Part shown: positions 1-12,500 of the stretch, one piece after another
How the letters are laid out: each line of letters begins with the position of its first letter
Numbering within the stretch: the first letter of the stretch is position 1
DNA from: Eulemur rufifrons
Lineage: Eukaryota > Chordata > Mammalia > Primates > Lemuridae
Direction of reading: 5' to 3'
DNA: 64,000 nt
Assembly: GCF_041146395.1 (NCBI RefSeq)
Contig: NC_091009.1
Location: 2,165,001-2,229,000 of the forward strand
Program-made: the position numbers and the translations under genes
Notes under the pieces: generated by a model
The model's input: only the letters and a program-made list of their open reading frames with translations
Databases searched by the model: none
What the model was told of the DNA's origin: nothing

Positions 1-297
1 ATCCCAAGATGGCTGCCAGGGAAAAAACTATGCTGAGGCCTAGCTCACTTGGTGTTGCTGATACTTGGTACGGGAGCGTGGAATAAAACCAGTCTTTCAA
101 GTATCATTCCACCATCCTTTTTCCATTATTTTAAAAGGCATAGCACCGTTTGCCAGTTAGCATAAGAATGAGTCACTGGAGGGGACGTTTTTGTGTGGGG
201 TCGTGTGGTGTGTGGGGGGGGGGCAAGCCCTCTGTCAGTCCAGTGGTTTGTTTTTATTATGCCCAGAGAGGAGAAGTGGGCATGTGTGTGGCAGGTG

Positions 298-348
298 AAA
301 AGTGCGGATCCTGTTTCAGACTTAGACTGAAACAGGATCCGCACTTTT
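298..348. repeat. Perfect inverted repeat inside satellite A monomer
   Basis: The arms are 298-319 and 327-348, 22 bp each and perfectly complementary, around a 7-nt spacer. They include a BamHI site (GGATCC) in each arm. Comparable but less perfect hairpins occur at the same phase in most monomers up to about 12.1 kb, for example near 7178-7232, 8270-8308 and 12077-12122. In later monomers the arms shrink to about 14 bp with a mismatch, or are lost. This is a structural feature of the satellite; no terminator or promoter function is implied. Confidence 0.9.
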
Positions 349-362
349 CAGCCCGTTCCTTT

Positions 363-380
363 AAGACTCCTTTGATTCAT
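363..380. repeat. Target site duplication of L1 number 1, left copy
   Basis: This 18-bp stretch of satellite A is repeated at 6687-6704 with two mismatches. It begins right after CCTTT, so the first nick on the other strand falls at TCTT/AAAG, a good match to the L1 endonuclease preference (TTTT/AA). The two mismatches fit an old insertion. Confidence 0.88.
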
Positions 381-1442
381 TCTCAATGATGGTGGAATGG
401 TGGTGACCTCCTGGATTCGTGCTCCTGGAGTGGAAGGCATGGGTCTCCCACTGCCCACAACCCTAGAGGTTCACTTCCCCACAAGAACGGTGGTGTGAAT
501 CCATGGAGAATCAGCGTGGGACAGAGAGAGAGAGCAAGAAAAGACTGAGGTGATTAGGGAAATAAATCACCAAAATCTGGAGAGTGCGGGATGGCCAATA
601 GAGAAGGGAGCACGGGACAGCTGTACCCACCTCACCAGAGAGTGGGGTGGGTTCAGCCCCACAGGAAAGCATCTTGTTCCCCCTCTGACCTCCACACCCA
701 CTCAATTGAGGATCTGCCTGAAGTCGGTGCAGAATCGCCACGGGAGATGTGGGGCTCTGCAGAGAGGAGACATTGGCAGGAGGCATTTTGGACCCTGGAG
801 TGCTGTGCGCAGCTGACGCACCTAGCAACTGTCTCCTATACGCGGGCGGTGGGGCTGCTTTGGTCCCGGCTCTAGCAGATGCCAAACTGCCTCGTATAGG
901 TGGGCGGCTGGATTCTCCCGGTCCCCGGCTCCTCTGGCCTCTGCCGGTCCCTGAGCATTCAACCCCAGTGACAGTGATCTGCAGACGGGCGGCCGCCATT
1001 GTCGGGGTCCACAGCCTAAACGCTAAGGAGCGATTGGGTACCGGGCGGCTCCCTGGGCGGCTCCCTTCCCTAGTCCACGGACCCTGACTAGGAGCTCCAC
1101 CTTTGTGTGAACACTGAGTGGTTCCCCAGTCACGAGAGAGTAGAGCGTGGACCTTGCAGACATTGGGGTGGGGCAGACCATCGCCCGCGGGAACTGCAGT
1201 GGCTGGGGCGTTGGGCGAATGAGGGCACCGCTCCACTCTCCCTATCCACTGTCTTTCTCACAGAGAGAGACAGAAGCCACCTCGGGAGAGGAAGAGGGGC
1301 AGCCCCCCCAGCGGAGCTAGCAAAATCCTGAACAATATGTGAAGGGCTCCCCCTAGTGACAGAGGAGGCAGCTTACCTGGCACTCACAGTGTGCCCCTAT
1401 CCAGACTAAAGCTGAAAGAAGGGATCTTAAGGATTCATTCAG
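381..1442 (+). promoter_or_regulatory. 5' UTR / internal promoter region of L1 number 1
   Basis: This is GC-rich sequence of about 1.06 kb before ORF1, with no long plausible sense gene. By family knowledge the L1 5' UTR holds the internal RNA polymerase II promoter. The last part (about 1130-1320) matches the 3' part of the 5' UTR of L1 number 2, including 'gacattgggg' and 'gagggcacc' blocks and an 'agagacagaaaccac'-like stretch. Open frames on both strands here (for example 511-1236 minus and 749-1087 plus) overlap each other and are most simply GC-rich chance frames. Confidence 0.8.
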
Positions 1443-2447
1443 ATGGGAAGGGCTCAGCGAAGGAACTCTAGGAGTATAAAGAATCAAGCTGAAACCATGC
1501 CCTCAAAGAGGATTACTAGTTCTCCACCAATTAACACAAAGCAGATTCCAAATAGCAACATGTCACAGGAAGAATTTCAAACATGGATCATAAATACGCT
1601 GAACATTATGCAAGAAAAAATGGATAATCAACACAAAGAAACCACAAAAAAGATCCAGGACTTGGAAGAAAAATTCACCAAAGAAATTGAAATACTGAAG
1701 AAAAATCAAACTGAACTCCTGGAAATGAAAAATTTATTCAAGGAGCTACAAAACACAGTGGAAAGTCTCAAGAGCAGGGTAGATCAAACAGAAGAAAGAA
1801 TCTCAGAGATCGAAGATAACACTTTCCAATTAAATAAGGCAGTCACAGAGTTAAAACAAAGAAACATGAGAAATAATCATAGTCTACAAGAAATGTGGGA
1901 TTATGTGAAGAAGCCTAACGTGAGAGTTATCGGCATTCCTGAGGGTGAAGAAGACAATAAGCAAGGGTTGAATAAAGTATCTGAAGATATAATTGAGGAA
2001 AATTTCCCAGGCCTTGCCAAATCTCTAGATACACAGGTTCAAGAAGCTCAAAGAACCTCTGAGAGATTCATACCAAATAGGAAGACACCACGTCATGTAG
2101 TTATCAGACTGACCAAAATATCCACTAACGAGGCCCTTCTTCAATCTGTAAGGAGAAAGAAACAAGTAACATACAAAGGAAAGCCCATCCGAATCACGCC
2201 AGATTTCTCAACTGAAACCTTACAAGCAAGAAGAGATTGGAGCCCCATTCTCACTCTTCTGAAACAGAATAATGCCCAGCCTAGAATCCTGTACCCAGAT
2301 AAGCTCAGTTTTATATATGAAGGTGAAATTAAGACATTCTCAGATAAACAAAAACTCAGAGAATTCACCAAGACAAGAGCAGCTTTCCAAGAAGTATTCA
2401 AAACAGAGTTACACGTGGTCCAGCACAAGAAGGACCCTCGAATGTAA
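1443..2447 (+). CDS. L1 ORF1 protein, open reading frame (L1 number 1)
   Basis: The frame encodes 334 aa and starts at an ATG in the same MGRAQ context as the second L1. ORF1p is the RNA-binding chaperone that trimerises and coats L1 RNA in the cytoplasm. The visible order is: basic/polar N-terminus; a long heptad-rich, charged coiled coil (about residues 40-140); an RRM-like domain starting near 'RVIGIPEGEED'; and a C-terminal domain with 'RILYPDKLSF' and a lysine-rich end. The length equals that of the second copy, so nothing is truncated. ORF2 starts 39 bp downstream. The frame is open although ORF2 is destroyed. It could still be translated if transcribed, but nothing shows expression. 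Confidence 0.9.
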   Translation: MGRAQRRNSRSIKNQAETMPSKRITSSPPINTKQIPNSNMSQEEFQTWIINTLNIMQEKMDNQHKETTKKIQDLEEKFTKEIEILKKNQTELLEMKNLFKELQNTVESLKSRVDQTEERISEIEDNTFQLNKAVTELKQRNMRNNHSLQEMWDYVKKPNVRVIGIPEGEEDNKQGLNKVSEDIIEENFPGLAKSLDTQVQEAQRTSERFIPNRKTPRHVVIRLTKISTNEALLQSVRRKKQVTYKGKPIRITPDFSTETLQARRDWSPILTLLKQNNAQPRILYPDKLSFIYEGEIKTFSDKQKLREFTKTRAAFQEVFKTELHVVQHKKDPRM

Positions 2448-2486
2448 CACTAATCAAGAGATAAATATGAAAACACAGTTATCATA

Positions 2487-5400
2487 ATGGCTCAAGAGAG
2501 AAAACAGATCAATGAAATTCAACCCAACATGAGGAACAGCAATCTGTCTCGCTTATCAGTTCTCTCATTAAATGTGAATGGATTGAATTCCCCACTCAAG
2601 AGACATGGACTGGCCCAATGGATAAAAAAGATATAAGCCAAGTATCTGCTGTCTTCAGGAAACTCATCTAACCTGCAAGGATGCATTTAGACTGAAAATA
2701 AAAGGGTGGAAATCAATATTCCAAGCAAATGGAACCCAAAAGAAAGCTGGCGTGGCAGTTCTAATCTCCGATAACGTAGTTTTTAAATCAACAAAAGTAA
2801 AGAAAGACAAAGATGGTTACTATATACTGGTGAAGGGTACAATTCAACAAGAAGACATAACTATACTTAACATATATGCACCCGATCTAGGTGCACCCAG
2901 ATTCATAAAGCAAACCCTCCTTGATCTGAACCAAATGATAGATAACAACACTTTAGTAGCCAGAGATTTTAACACGCCACTGACAGTTCAAGACAGATCC
3001 TCCAAACAAAAAATAAACAAAGAAATATTGGACGTAAATAGAATGCTAGAACAAATGGGCCTGACTGACATCTACAGGACATTCTACCCAAATACCACTG
3101 AATATAAGTTCTTCTCATCAGCTCATGGGACATTCTCCAAGATTGACCATATCTTAGGACATAAAGAATGTCTTAAAAAATTTAAAAATATAGAAATAAT
3201 ACCATGGAGCTTCTCGGATCACAGTGGAATAAAAGTAACAATGAACCCTAACAGAAATCCTCATTTCTACTCAAAGTCATGGAAGCTAAATAACCTTCTC
3301 CTGAACAATCATTTTATAAATGAAGAAATCAAGTCAGAAATCAAAAGATTCTTTGAATTAAACAACAAAGGAGATACAACTTATCAAAATCTGTGGGACA
3401 CAGCTAAAGCAGTCCTGAGAGGAAAATTTATTTCCATAAATGCCTATACCAAAAAGACAGAAAACTTACAAATAGACAATCTAATGAATAGACTCAAAGA
3501 GCTGGAGAAGAAAGAAGAGACCAAATCCAAACCCAGCAGAAGGAAATTATTAAGATTAAATCAGAACTAAATGAAAAGGACCATAAGGGAGCATAAGGGA
3601 GATTAAACCAAACCATAACGGAGATTAATAAAACCAAAAGTTGGTTCTTTGAAAAAATAAACAAAATTGACACACTTCTGGCTAAACTAACCAAGAGCAG
3701 AAAAGAAAAATCTCTTATAACCTCGATCAGGAACACGAAAGGAGTAATCACGACTGATGCCACAGAGATACATGATATCATCTATGAATTCTACAAAAAT
3801 CTTTATGCACACAAATTAGAAAACCTGGAGGAAATGGACAAATTCTTATAAACACACTGCCTTCCCAGGCTCAACCAGGAAGAAATAGAATTCCTGAATA
3901 GACCGATATCTAGATCTGAAATTGAAACAGCAATAAAAAACCTTCCCAAAAAGAAAAGCCCTGGACCAGATGGGTTCACACCTGAATTCTACCATACCTA
4001 CAAAGAAGAACTGGTGCCCATCGTACATAAACTATTCTCCAATATAGAGAAGGATGGGATTCTCCCCAACACTTTTTACCAAGCCAACATAATCCTGATA
4101 CCAAATCCAGGAAAGGATGCAACTAAAACAGAGAACTATAGACCAATTTCTCTTATGAATATAGATGCAAAAATTCTCAATAAAATTCTAACAAATCGAA
4201 TCCAAGTGCTTATCAAAAAAATAATCCATCACGACCAAGTGGGCTTCATCCCAGAGATGCAGGGATGGTTTGACATATGGGAATGTAATTCATCACATAA
4301 ATAGAAGCAAAAATAAAGATCAGATGATCCTCTCAATAGATGCAGAGAAAGCATTTGACAAAATTCAACACCCTTTTATGATAAGAACACTTAACAAAAT
4401 AGGCATAGATGGGGCCTATATAAAAATGATACAAGCCATATACGACAAACCCTCAGCCAACATCATACTGAATGGGGAAAAACTGAAAGCATTCCCACTT
4501 CAAACTGGAACCAGACAAGGCTTACCACTGTCCCCATTACTTTTCTACATAGTATTGGAAGTCCTTGCAAGAGCTATCAGGCAAGAGAGCAGAATCAAGG
4601 GAGTTGAAATAGGGACAGAAGAGATCAAACTCTCACTCTTTGCTGATGATATGATGTTATATCTATAAAACCCCAAGGTTTCAACCAAGAGACTCCTGGA
4701 ATTGATCAATGAATTCAGTAAAGTCTCAGGATACAAAATCAATACACACAAATCAGAGGCATTCATATATGCCAATAACAGTCAAATGGAAAACCAAATT
4801 AAGGACTCAATACCCTTCAAAATAGCAACAAAGAAAATAAAATACCTAGGAATTTATTTAACTAAGGAGGTAAAGGACCTCTATAGGGAGAACTATGAAA
4901 CACTGAGGAAGGAAATTGCAGAACATGTAAATAGGTGGAAAACCATACCATGCTCGTGGATCGGTAGAATCAACATTGTTAAAATGTCTATACTGCCCAA
5001 AGTTATCTACAGATTCAATGCAATCCTTATTAAATTACCAACATCTTTTTTCACAGACATAGGAAAAATAATTTTACGCTTTGTATGGAACCAGGGAAGA
5101 CCCCGTTTAGCAAAAGCAATCTTAAACAACAAAAACAAAATGGGAAGTATTAATTTGCCAGACTTCAAACTATACTACAAGGCTGTGGTTCTTAAAACAG
5201 CCTGGTACTGGCACAAGTGCAGGGACACAGACCAGTGGAACAGAACAGAAAATCCCAATATAAAACCATCCTCATATAGCCATCTAATCTTTGACAAAGC
5301 AGACAAAAACATACTCTGGGGAAAAGATTCCTTATTTAATAAATGGTGCTGGGAAAACTGGATATCCACATGTAGAAGACTAAAACAGGACACATAACTC

Positions 5401-6375
5401 TCACCCCTCACAAAAATCAAATCACAGTGGTTAACAGACTTAAACCTAAGGTCAGAAACTATTAGAATTCTAGAAGAAAATGTAGGAAAGACTCTTACAG
5501 ACATTGGCCTAGGCAAAGAATTTATGAAGAAGACCCCTAAAGCAATCACAGCAACAACAAAAATAAATAAATGGGACCTGATCAAATTAAAAAGCTTCTG
5601 CACAGCCAAAGAAACAGTCACGAGAGTAAATGGACAACCTACAGAATGGGAAAAAATTTTCGCATACTACACATCAGATAAAGGACTGATAACAAGAATC
5701 TATTTAGAACTCAGGAAAATCAGTAAGAAAAAATCAAACAACCCTATCAAAAAGTGGGCAAAGGACATAAATAGAAATTTTTCAAAAGAAGATATAAAAA
5801 TGGCTAACAAACATATGAAAAAGTGTTCAACATCTCTAATCATCAGGGAAATGCAAATCAAAACCACAATGAGATATCACTTAACTCCAGTGGGAATGGC
5901 CTTTATCAAAAAGTCCCAAAACTATACATGTTGGTGTGGGTGTGGGGAGATAGGTACATTCATACACTGCTGGTGGGACTGTAAACTAGTGCAGCCCCTG
6001 TGGAAAGCAATGTGGAGATACCTTAAACAGATTCAAGTAGACCTACCATTCGATCCAGCAATTCCATTATTGGACATCTACCCAGAAGAACAAAAGTCAT
6101 TCTATAAAAAAGACACCTGCACCTGAATGATTATAGCAGCACAATTCACAATCACAAAGATGTGGAAACAACCCAAATGCCCATCAATTCATGAATGGAT
6201 TAGCAAAATGTGGTATATGTATACCATGGAATATTACTCAGCTATTAGAAATAATGGCGATATGGCATCTCTTTGGTTCTCCTGGAGAGAGCTGGATCCC
6301 ATTCTATTAAGTGAAGTATCCCAAGAATGGAAAAATAAGCACCACATGTACTCACCAGCAAATTGGTTTCCCTGA
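2487..6375 (+). pseudogene. L1 ORF2 remnant (endonuclease / reverse transcriptase), broken
   Basis: ORF2p is the L1 endonuclease and reverse transcriptase. The remnant is collinear with the intact copy at 52522-56400. The ATG at 2487 opens the frame, but a one-base insertion gives a stop at 2634. The endonuclease domain then reads on in another frame (2752-3570). Further damage: a short deletion near 3545, a local duplication near 3590-3610, a stop at 3849, a deletion of about 11 bp near 4275, and stops at 4666, 5395 and 6124. From 4270 to 6375 one frame carries the reverse transcriptase and C-terminal parts. The polymerase FADD motif (4639-4650) and the C-terminal cysteine-rich motif (about 5926-5985) are still readable. 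In the RT motif after GTRQG, Cys is replaced by Leu relative to the second copy. No working protein is possible. Confidence 0.95.
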
Positions 6376-6686
6376 GTGCACATTTGGGAACAACACCAAT
6401 TGGGTATCGGACAGAGGTTGGGGCCGGGTGGAAGGGATGGGTGTATACCTACTTGATGAATGTGATGTGCACTGCCTGGGGAATGGACACCCTTCAAGTT
6501 CTAACTGGGGGGGATGGGGTGGGGGAGAGGAGGGGTGCACACCTACATGATGAATGTGATGTGCACTGACTAGGGAATGGACAAAATTGAAGCTCAGAAT
6601 CGGGGGAAAGGGGAGGCATGGGGAATGTATATAGCCTGATCTTTTGTACCCCCATAATGAGCTAACAAACAAACAAACAAACAAAA
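6376..6686 (+). other. 3' UTR and A-rich tail of L1 number 1
   Basis: The 3' UTR includes G-tracts (6505-6533 and about 6602-6623) typical of L1 3' UTRs. It also has an internal near-duplicate of about 105 bp: the block with 'gatgaatgtgatgtgcactg' occurs at about 6454 and again at about 6550. It ends with 'tttgtacccccataatgagc' and a (CAAA)n-like tail. That ending is absent from L1 number 2. Confidence 0.85.
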
Positions 6687-6704
6687 AAGAATCGTTTGAT
6701 TCAT
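6687..6704. repeat. Target site duplication of L1 number 1, right copy
   Basis: This matches 363-380 at 16 of 18 positions. Satellite A resumes right after it with 'cagctggg' in the expected phase. Confidence 0.88.
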
Positions 6705-9700
6705 CAGCTGGGAATACACCATGGTTCTTTAAAGACCTCTATGCGTGGGCCCAGGTAACTGGCTAGTTCCAAGAAGTATGCCACAGAGCTTTTGAAATAA
6801 CCACTACGTTGAGAATTATTTGCTAGTTTTTGCACCACCTTTCACCATAATTGTGATAAGGTTCGTCCGTGCCTCCTTCAACCCAAGATGGCTGGGGCGG
6901 ACAAAACTATGCTGAGGCCTAGTTCACTTGGTGTTGCCGATAGTTGGTACTGGAGCCTGGCAAGAAGCCATGCTATTAAGAGTCATTCCACCATCCTTTC
7001 TCCATCATTTTAAAAGGCAGAACACCTTTTTCCAGTTATCATAAGAATGAGTTGCTGGAGGGGACGTTTTTGAGTGGGGTCGGGTGGTGCGTTGAGGGGA
7101 AGGCTCTCTGTCTGTCTGGTGGTTTGTCTTTATTATGCCCAAAGAGGAGAGGTGGGCATGTGTGTGGCAGGTGAAAAGTACGGATCCTGTTTCAGTCTTA
7201 GACTGAAACAGGATCCGCACTTTTCAGCCAGTTCCTTTACGAATCCTTTGATTCATCAGCTGGGAATCCACCATGGCTGTCGAGACCCCTCTATGTGTGG
7301 GCCCAGGTAACTGGCTAGTTCCAAGATGTATGCCATAGAGCTTTTGAAATAACCACTACGTTGAGAATTGTTTGCCAGTTTTTGCAGCACCTTTGACCAT
7401 AATTGTGATAAGGTTCATCTGTGCCTCCTTAAACCCAAGCAGGCTGCCACGGACAAAACTATGCTGAGGCCTAGCTCCCTTGGTGTACCGATACATTTTA
7501 CTGGAGCCTGGCAAGAAGCCATTTTTTTTTAAGTACAATTCCACCGTCTTTTCTCCATTATTTTAAAAGGCAGTGCACCTTTAGCCAGTTAGCATAAAGA
7601 TGAGTCACTGGAGCGGCTTTTTGTGTGGGGTTGGGTGTGTGTGGGAGGGCAGGCCCTCTGTCAGTCCGGTGGTTTGTTTTTATTATTCCCAGAGAGGAGA
7701 AGCGGGCACGTATGTGGCAGGTGAAAACTTTGGATCCTGTTTCAGTCTGAAACAGCATCTCCGCTTTTGAGCCTGTTCCTTTTGGAATCCTTTAATTCAT
7801 CAGTTGGGAATCCACCATGGTTCTCTAGACCTCCCTGAGCGTGGGCCCAGGTAACTGGCTAGTTCCAAGAAGTATGCCGCAGAGCTTTGGAAATAACCAC
7901 TACATTGAGTATTATTTGCCAGTTTTTGCAGCAACTTTCACAATGATTGTGAAAAGGTTAGGCAGTGCATCCTGAAACCCAAGCTGGCTTCCACAGAAAA
8001 AACTATGGTTAGGCCAATCTCCCTTGGAGTTGCCGATAATTGGTACTGGTCCGTGGCAAGAAGCCATTCCTTTAAGTATCATTCCACCTTCCTTTCACAA
8101 CTATTTTAAAAGGCAGAGCACCTATTGCCATTTAGCTTAAGGATGAGTCGCTGGAGGAAACGTTTTTGTGTGGGGTGGGAGAGGCAGAGCCAGGCCCTCT
8201 GTCAGTCCAGTGGTTTGTTTTTATTATCCCCGGAGAGGAGAAGTGGACATGTGTGTGGCAAGTGAAAAGTGTGGATCCTGTTTCAGTCTTAGACTGATAC
8301 AGGATCGGCACTTTTCATCCTGTTCCTTTAAGAATCCTTTGCTTCATCAGCTGGGAATCCACCATAGTTCTCTACACCCCACTATGTGTGGGCCCACTTA
8401 ACAGGCTAGTTCAAAGAAGTATGCCACAGAGCATTTGAAATAACCACTACCATGGAAATTATTTGCCAGCTTTTCCAGCACTTTTACCATAATTTTGATA
8501 AGGTTCATTTGTGCTTCCTTAAACCCTAGATGGCTTCCATGGACAAACCTATACTGAGGGTTCTCTCGCTTGGTGTTGCCAATACTTGGTACGGGAGTCT
8601 GACAAGAATCCAGTCTTTTAATTATCATTGCACCATCCTTTCTCCCTTATATTAAAAGGTGAGCAACTTTCGGCAGTTAGCATAAGGATGAGTCAACGGA
8701 GAGGATGTTTTTGGGTGGGATCGGGGTGGTTTGGGGGACAGTCCCTCTGTCAGTCTGGTTGTTTGTGTTTATTATGCCCAGACAGGGAAGTGGATATATT
8801 TGTGGCTGGTGAAATGTGCGGATCCTGTTTCAGTTAGACTGAAACAGTATCCGCACTTTTCAGCTGGTTCCATTAAAAATCCTTTGATTCATCAGCTGGG
8901 AATCCACCATGGTTCCTTAGAACCCTCCATGCATGGGCCCATGAACTGGCCTGTACCAAGATGTATGCTGCACAGCTTTTGAGATAAACACTACGTGTAG
9001 AATTATTTGCCAGTTTCTGCAGCACATATCACCATAATTGTGATAAGGATCGTCTGTGCCTCCTTAAACACAAGATGGCTGCCACGGAGAAAACTATGCT
9101 GAGGCCTAGGTCACTTGGATTTCACGACACTTGTTACTGGAGGCTGGAAGGAGGCCATTCTTTTAAGTATCATTCCACCATACTTTCCCCATTATTTTAA
9201 AATGCACGGAAACCTTTGCAAGTTAGCATAATAATTAGTAGCTGGAGGGGACATTTTTATTTGTGGGGTCGGTGTGGGTGGGGGGCGCAGGCCCTCTGTC
9301 AGTTCACTGGATTGTTTTTATTTTCCCCAGACCGGAGAAGTGGGCATGTGTGTGGCAGGTGAAAAGTTCGGATCCCGTTTCTGTCTTAGACTGAAACAGA
9401 AACCGCACTTTTCACCCCGTTCCATTAAGAATCCCTTGCTTCATCAGCTGGGAATCCACCATGGGCCTCTAGACTGCTCTATGCGTGGGCCCAGTTAACT
9501 GGCTAGTTCAAAGAATTATGCCGCAGAGCTTTTCAAGTAACCACTACCATGAGAATTACTTGACCGCTTTTGCAGCACCTTTCACCATAATTGTGATAAG
9601 GTTCATCTGTGCCTCCTTAAACCCAAGATGGCTGCCAGGGACAAACGTGTGCTGAGGCCTAGGTGACTTGCTGTTGCGAATACTTGGTATGGGAGTCTGG

Positions 9701-12500
9701 CAATAAGCCAGTCTTTTAGGTATAATTCCACCATTCTATCTCCATTATTTTAAAAGGCAGAGGACATATTGCCAGATAGCATAAGGATCAGTCGCTGGAG
9801 GGCACGATTTTGTGTGGGGTGGTGGGGGGCGGGGGCAGGCCATCTGTCAATCCGATGGGTTGTTTTTGTTATCCCTAGAGAGGAGAAGTGGGCATGTGTG
9901 TTGCAGGCAAAAAGTCAGAATCCTGTTTCAGTCAGGATCTGCACTTTTCAGCCTGTTCCTTTAAGAATCCTTAGATTCATCACCTTGGAATCCACCATGG
10001 TTCTCTAGACCCCTCTATGCGTGGGCCCAGGTAACTGGCTTCTTCCAAGAAGTATGCCACAGAGCTTTTGAATTAAACAGTACGTTGAGAATTATTTGCC
10101 GGGTTTTCAGCACGTTTCACCATAATTATGATAAAGTTTGTATGTGCCTCCTTAAACCCAACATGGCTGCCACGGGCATAACTATGCTGAGGCGTAGCTG
10201 ACTTGGTGTTGCCTATTTTTGTTAGTGGAGACTGACAAGAAGCCATTCTTCTAAGTATCACTCCACCGTCCTTTCTCCATTGTTTAAAAATGCAGGGAAA
10301 TTTTGCAAGTTAGCATAATAATTAGTAGCTGGAGGGGAATTTTTTTGGGGGGGATCTGCGTGGGTGGAAGGGGGGCAGGCCCTTTGTCAGTTCGCTGGTT
10401 TGTTTTTATTATCCCCAGAGAGGAAAAGTGGGCATGTGTGTGGCAGGTGAAAAGTGTGCGTCCTGTTTCAGTCTTAGACAGACACAGGATCTGCACTTTT
10501 CACCCCGTTCCCTTAAGAATCCTTTGCTTCATCAGCTGGGAATCCACCATGGTTCTCTAGACCCCTCTTTTAGTGCACACAGAAAACTGCCTGGTTCCAA
10601 GAAGTTTTCCTCAGAGCTTTTGAAATAACCACTACTATGGAAATTATTTGCCAGCTTTTCCAGCACTTTTACCATAATTTTGATAAGGTTCATCTGTGCT
10701 TCCTAAAACTCTAGATGGCAGCCACGGACAAACCTATGCTGACACCTAGGTCACTTCCTGTTGCCAATAATTGGTATGGGAGTCTGGCAAAAGGCCAGTA
10801 TTTTAAGTATAATTCCACCATCCTATCTTCATTATTTTAAAACGCAGAGGACCTTTCGCCAGATAGCATAAGGATGAGTCGCTGGAGGGGACCTTTTTGT
10901 GTACAGTGTTGGGGGGCGGGGGAGGACATCTGTCAATGCGATTGATTGTTTTTATTATCCCTAGAGAGGAGAAGTGGGCATGTGTGTTGCAGGCAAAAAG
11001 TGCATATAGTGTTTCAGTCTCAGACTGAAACAGGATCCGCACTTTTCAGCCTGTTCCTTTAAGAATCCTTTGATTCATCACCTGGGAATCCATCATGGTT
11101 CTCTAGACCCCTCTATGCGTGGGCCCAGAAAACTGCCGGGTTCCAAGAAGTATTCCACAGAGCTTTTGAAAAAACCACTACGTTGAGAATTATTTGCCAG
11201 GTTTTGCAGCACCTTTCATCATAATTGTCATAAGGTTCGTCTCGAGATGGCTGCCATGGACAAAACTATGCTGAGGCCGAGCTCACTTTGTGTGGCCGAT
11301 CCTTGGTACTGGAGACTGGAAAGAATACATTCTTTTAAGTATCATTTCACCATCCTTCTCCACTATTTTAAAAGTCAGAGCACCTTTTGGCAGTTAGAAT
11401 AACAAGGAGTCGCTGGACGGGAAGTTTTTATGTGGGGTCTGGGGGCTGGTGCGGCAAGCCCTCCGCCAGTTCTGTGGTTTCTTTTTATTATCCCCAGAGA
11501 GGAGAAGTGGGCATGTGTTTGGCAGGTGAAAAGTGCAGATCCTGTTTCAGAGTATGAAACAGGATCCGCATGTTCATCCTGTTCCTTTAAGAATCCTTTG
11601 CTTCATCAGCTGGGAATCCACCATAGTTCTCTACACCGCACTATGCGTGGGCCCAGTTAACTGGCTAGTTCAAAGAAGTATGCCGCAGAGCTTTTGAAAT
11701 AACCACTACCATGAGAATTATTTAACAGCTTTCGCAGCACCTTTTATTATAATTGTTATAAGGTTCATCTGTGTCTCCTTAAACCCAAGATGGCTGCCAT
11801 GGACAAACCTATGCTGAGGCCTACGTCACTTGCTGTTGCCAATACTTGGTATGGGAATCTGGCAATAAGCCAGTCTTTTAGGTATAATTCTACCATCCTA
11901 TCTCCAGTTTTTTAAAAGGCTTATGACCTTTCACCAGATAGCATAAGGACGAGTCGCTGGAGCAGACTATTTTGTGTGGGGTGGTGGGGGCCGGGGGCAG
12001 GGCATCTGTAAATCCGATGGGCTGTTTTTGTTATCCCTAGAGATGAGAAGGGCGAATGTGTGTTGCAGGCAAAATGTGTGGATCCTGTTTCACACTTAGA
12101 CTGAAACAGGATCTGCACTTTTGAGCCTGTTCCTTTAAGAATCCTTTGATTCATCACCTGGGAATCCACCATGGTTCTCTAGACCTCTCTTTGCATGGGC
12201 ACAGGTAACTGGCTTGTTCCAAGAAGTATGCGACAGAGCTTTTGAATTAACCAGTACTTTTAGAATTGTCAGGTTTTTAGCATGTTTAACCGTAATTGTG
12301 ATAACGTTTGAATGTGCCTCCTTAAACCCAAGATGGCTGCCACGGATATAAATATGCTGAGGCATAGTTGACTTGTTGATGCCTATTTTTGTTAGTGGAG
12401 ACTGACAAGAAGACATTCTTCTAAGTATCATCCCAACATCATTTTTCCATTGCGTAAAAATGGAGGGAAATTTTGCAAGTTAGTATTATAATTAGATGTA
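6705..12500. repeat. Satellite A array, subfamily 1 (inverted-repeat type)
   Basis: These are head-to-tail monomers. The landmark 'ccaccatgg' (or its variant) recurs at about 6719, 7271, 7815, 8362, 8907, 9459, 9995, 10547, 11093, 11621 and 12169, so the spacing is 528-552 bp. Monomers here mostly keep the GGATCC-containing hairpin and the 'aagatggctgcca' motif, and diverge from each other clearly. The small open frames that begin with a Met-Arg-Ile/Leu-Phe-Gln-like peptide recur once per monomer and read across the hairpin; they are shadows of the repeat. I see no gene in this block. Confidence 0.93.

Larger units (their letters stand above)
1..380. repeat. Satellite A, partial first monomer(s)
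   Basis: The window opens inside a satellite monomer of about 546 bp. It contains the landmarks seen throughout the array: the AAGATGGCTGCC-type motif at 5-17, the 'ctatgctgaggc' block, 'ttattttaaaaggca', a G-rich stretch near 211-225, and an inverted repeat at 298-348. The block ends where L1 number 1 was inserted. The sequence resumes in the same monomer phase at 6705. No gene is present; short open frames here recur in every monomer. Confidence 0.9.
381..6686 (+). mobile_element. Full-length LINE-1 number 1, old and inactive
   Basis: This is a complete L1 of about 6.3 kb: 5' UTR (381-1442), open ORF1 (1443-2447), broken ORF2 (2487-6375), 3' UTR with G-rich tracts (6376-6660) and an A-rich CAAA tail (about 6664-6686). 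An 18-bp target duplication brackets it. It is inserted in the sense direction into a satellite A monomer. Many stops and frameshifts in ORF2 mean it cannot move itself. Its proteins resemble those of L1 number 2, but its 5' UTR is shorter and lacks the 71-bp tandem repeats. Confidence 0.95.

Noticed and set aside
511..1236. 241-codon minus-strand frame in the L1 number 1 5' UTR
   Set aside because: It overlaps plus frames of similar length in GC-rich sequence, has no recognisable domain, and is not kept in the second L1.
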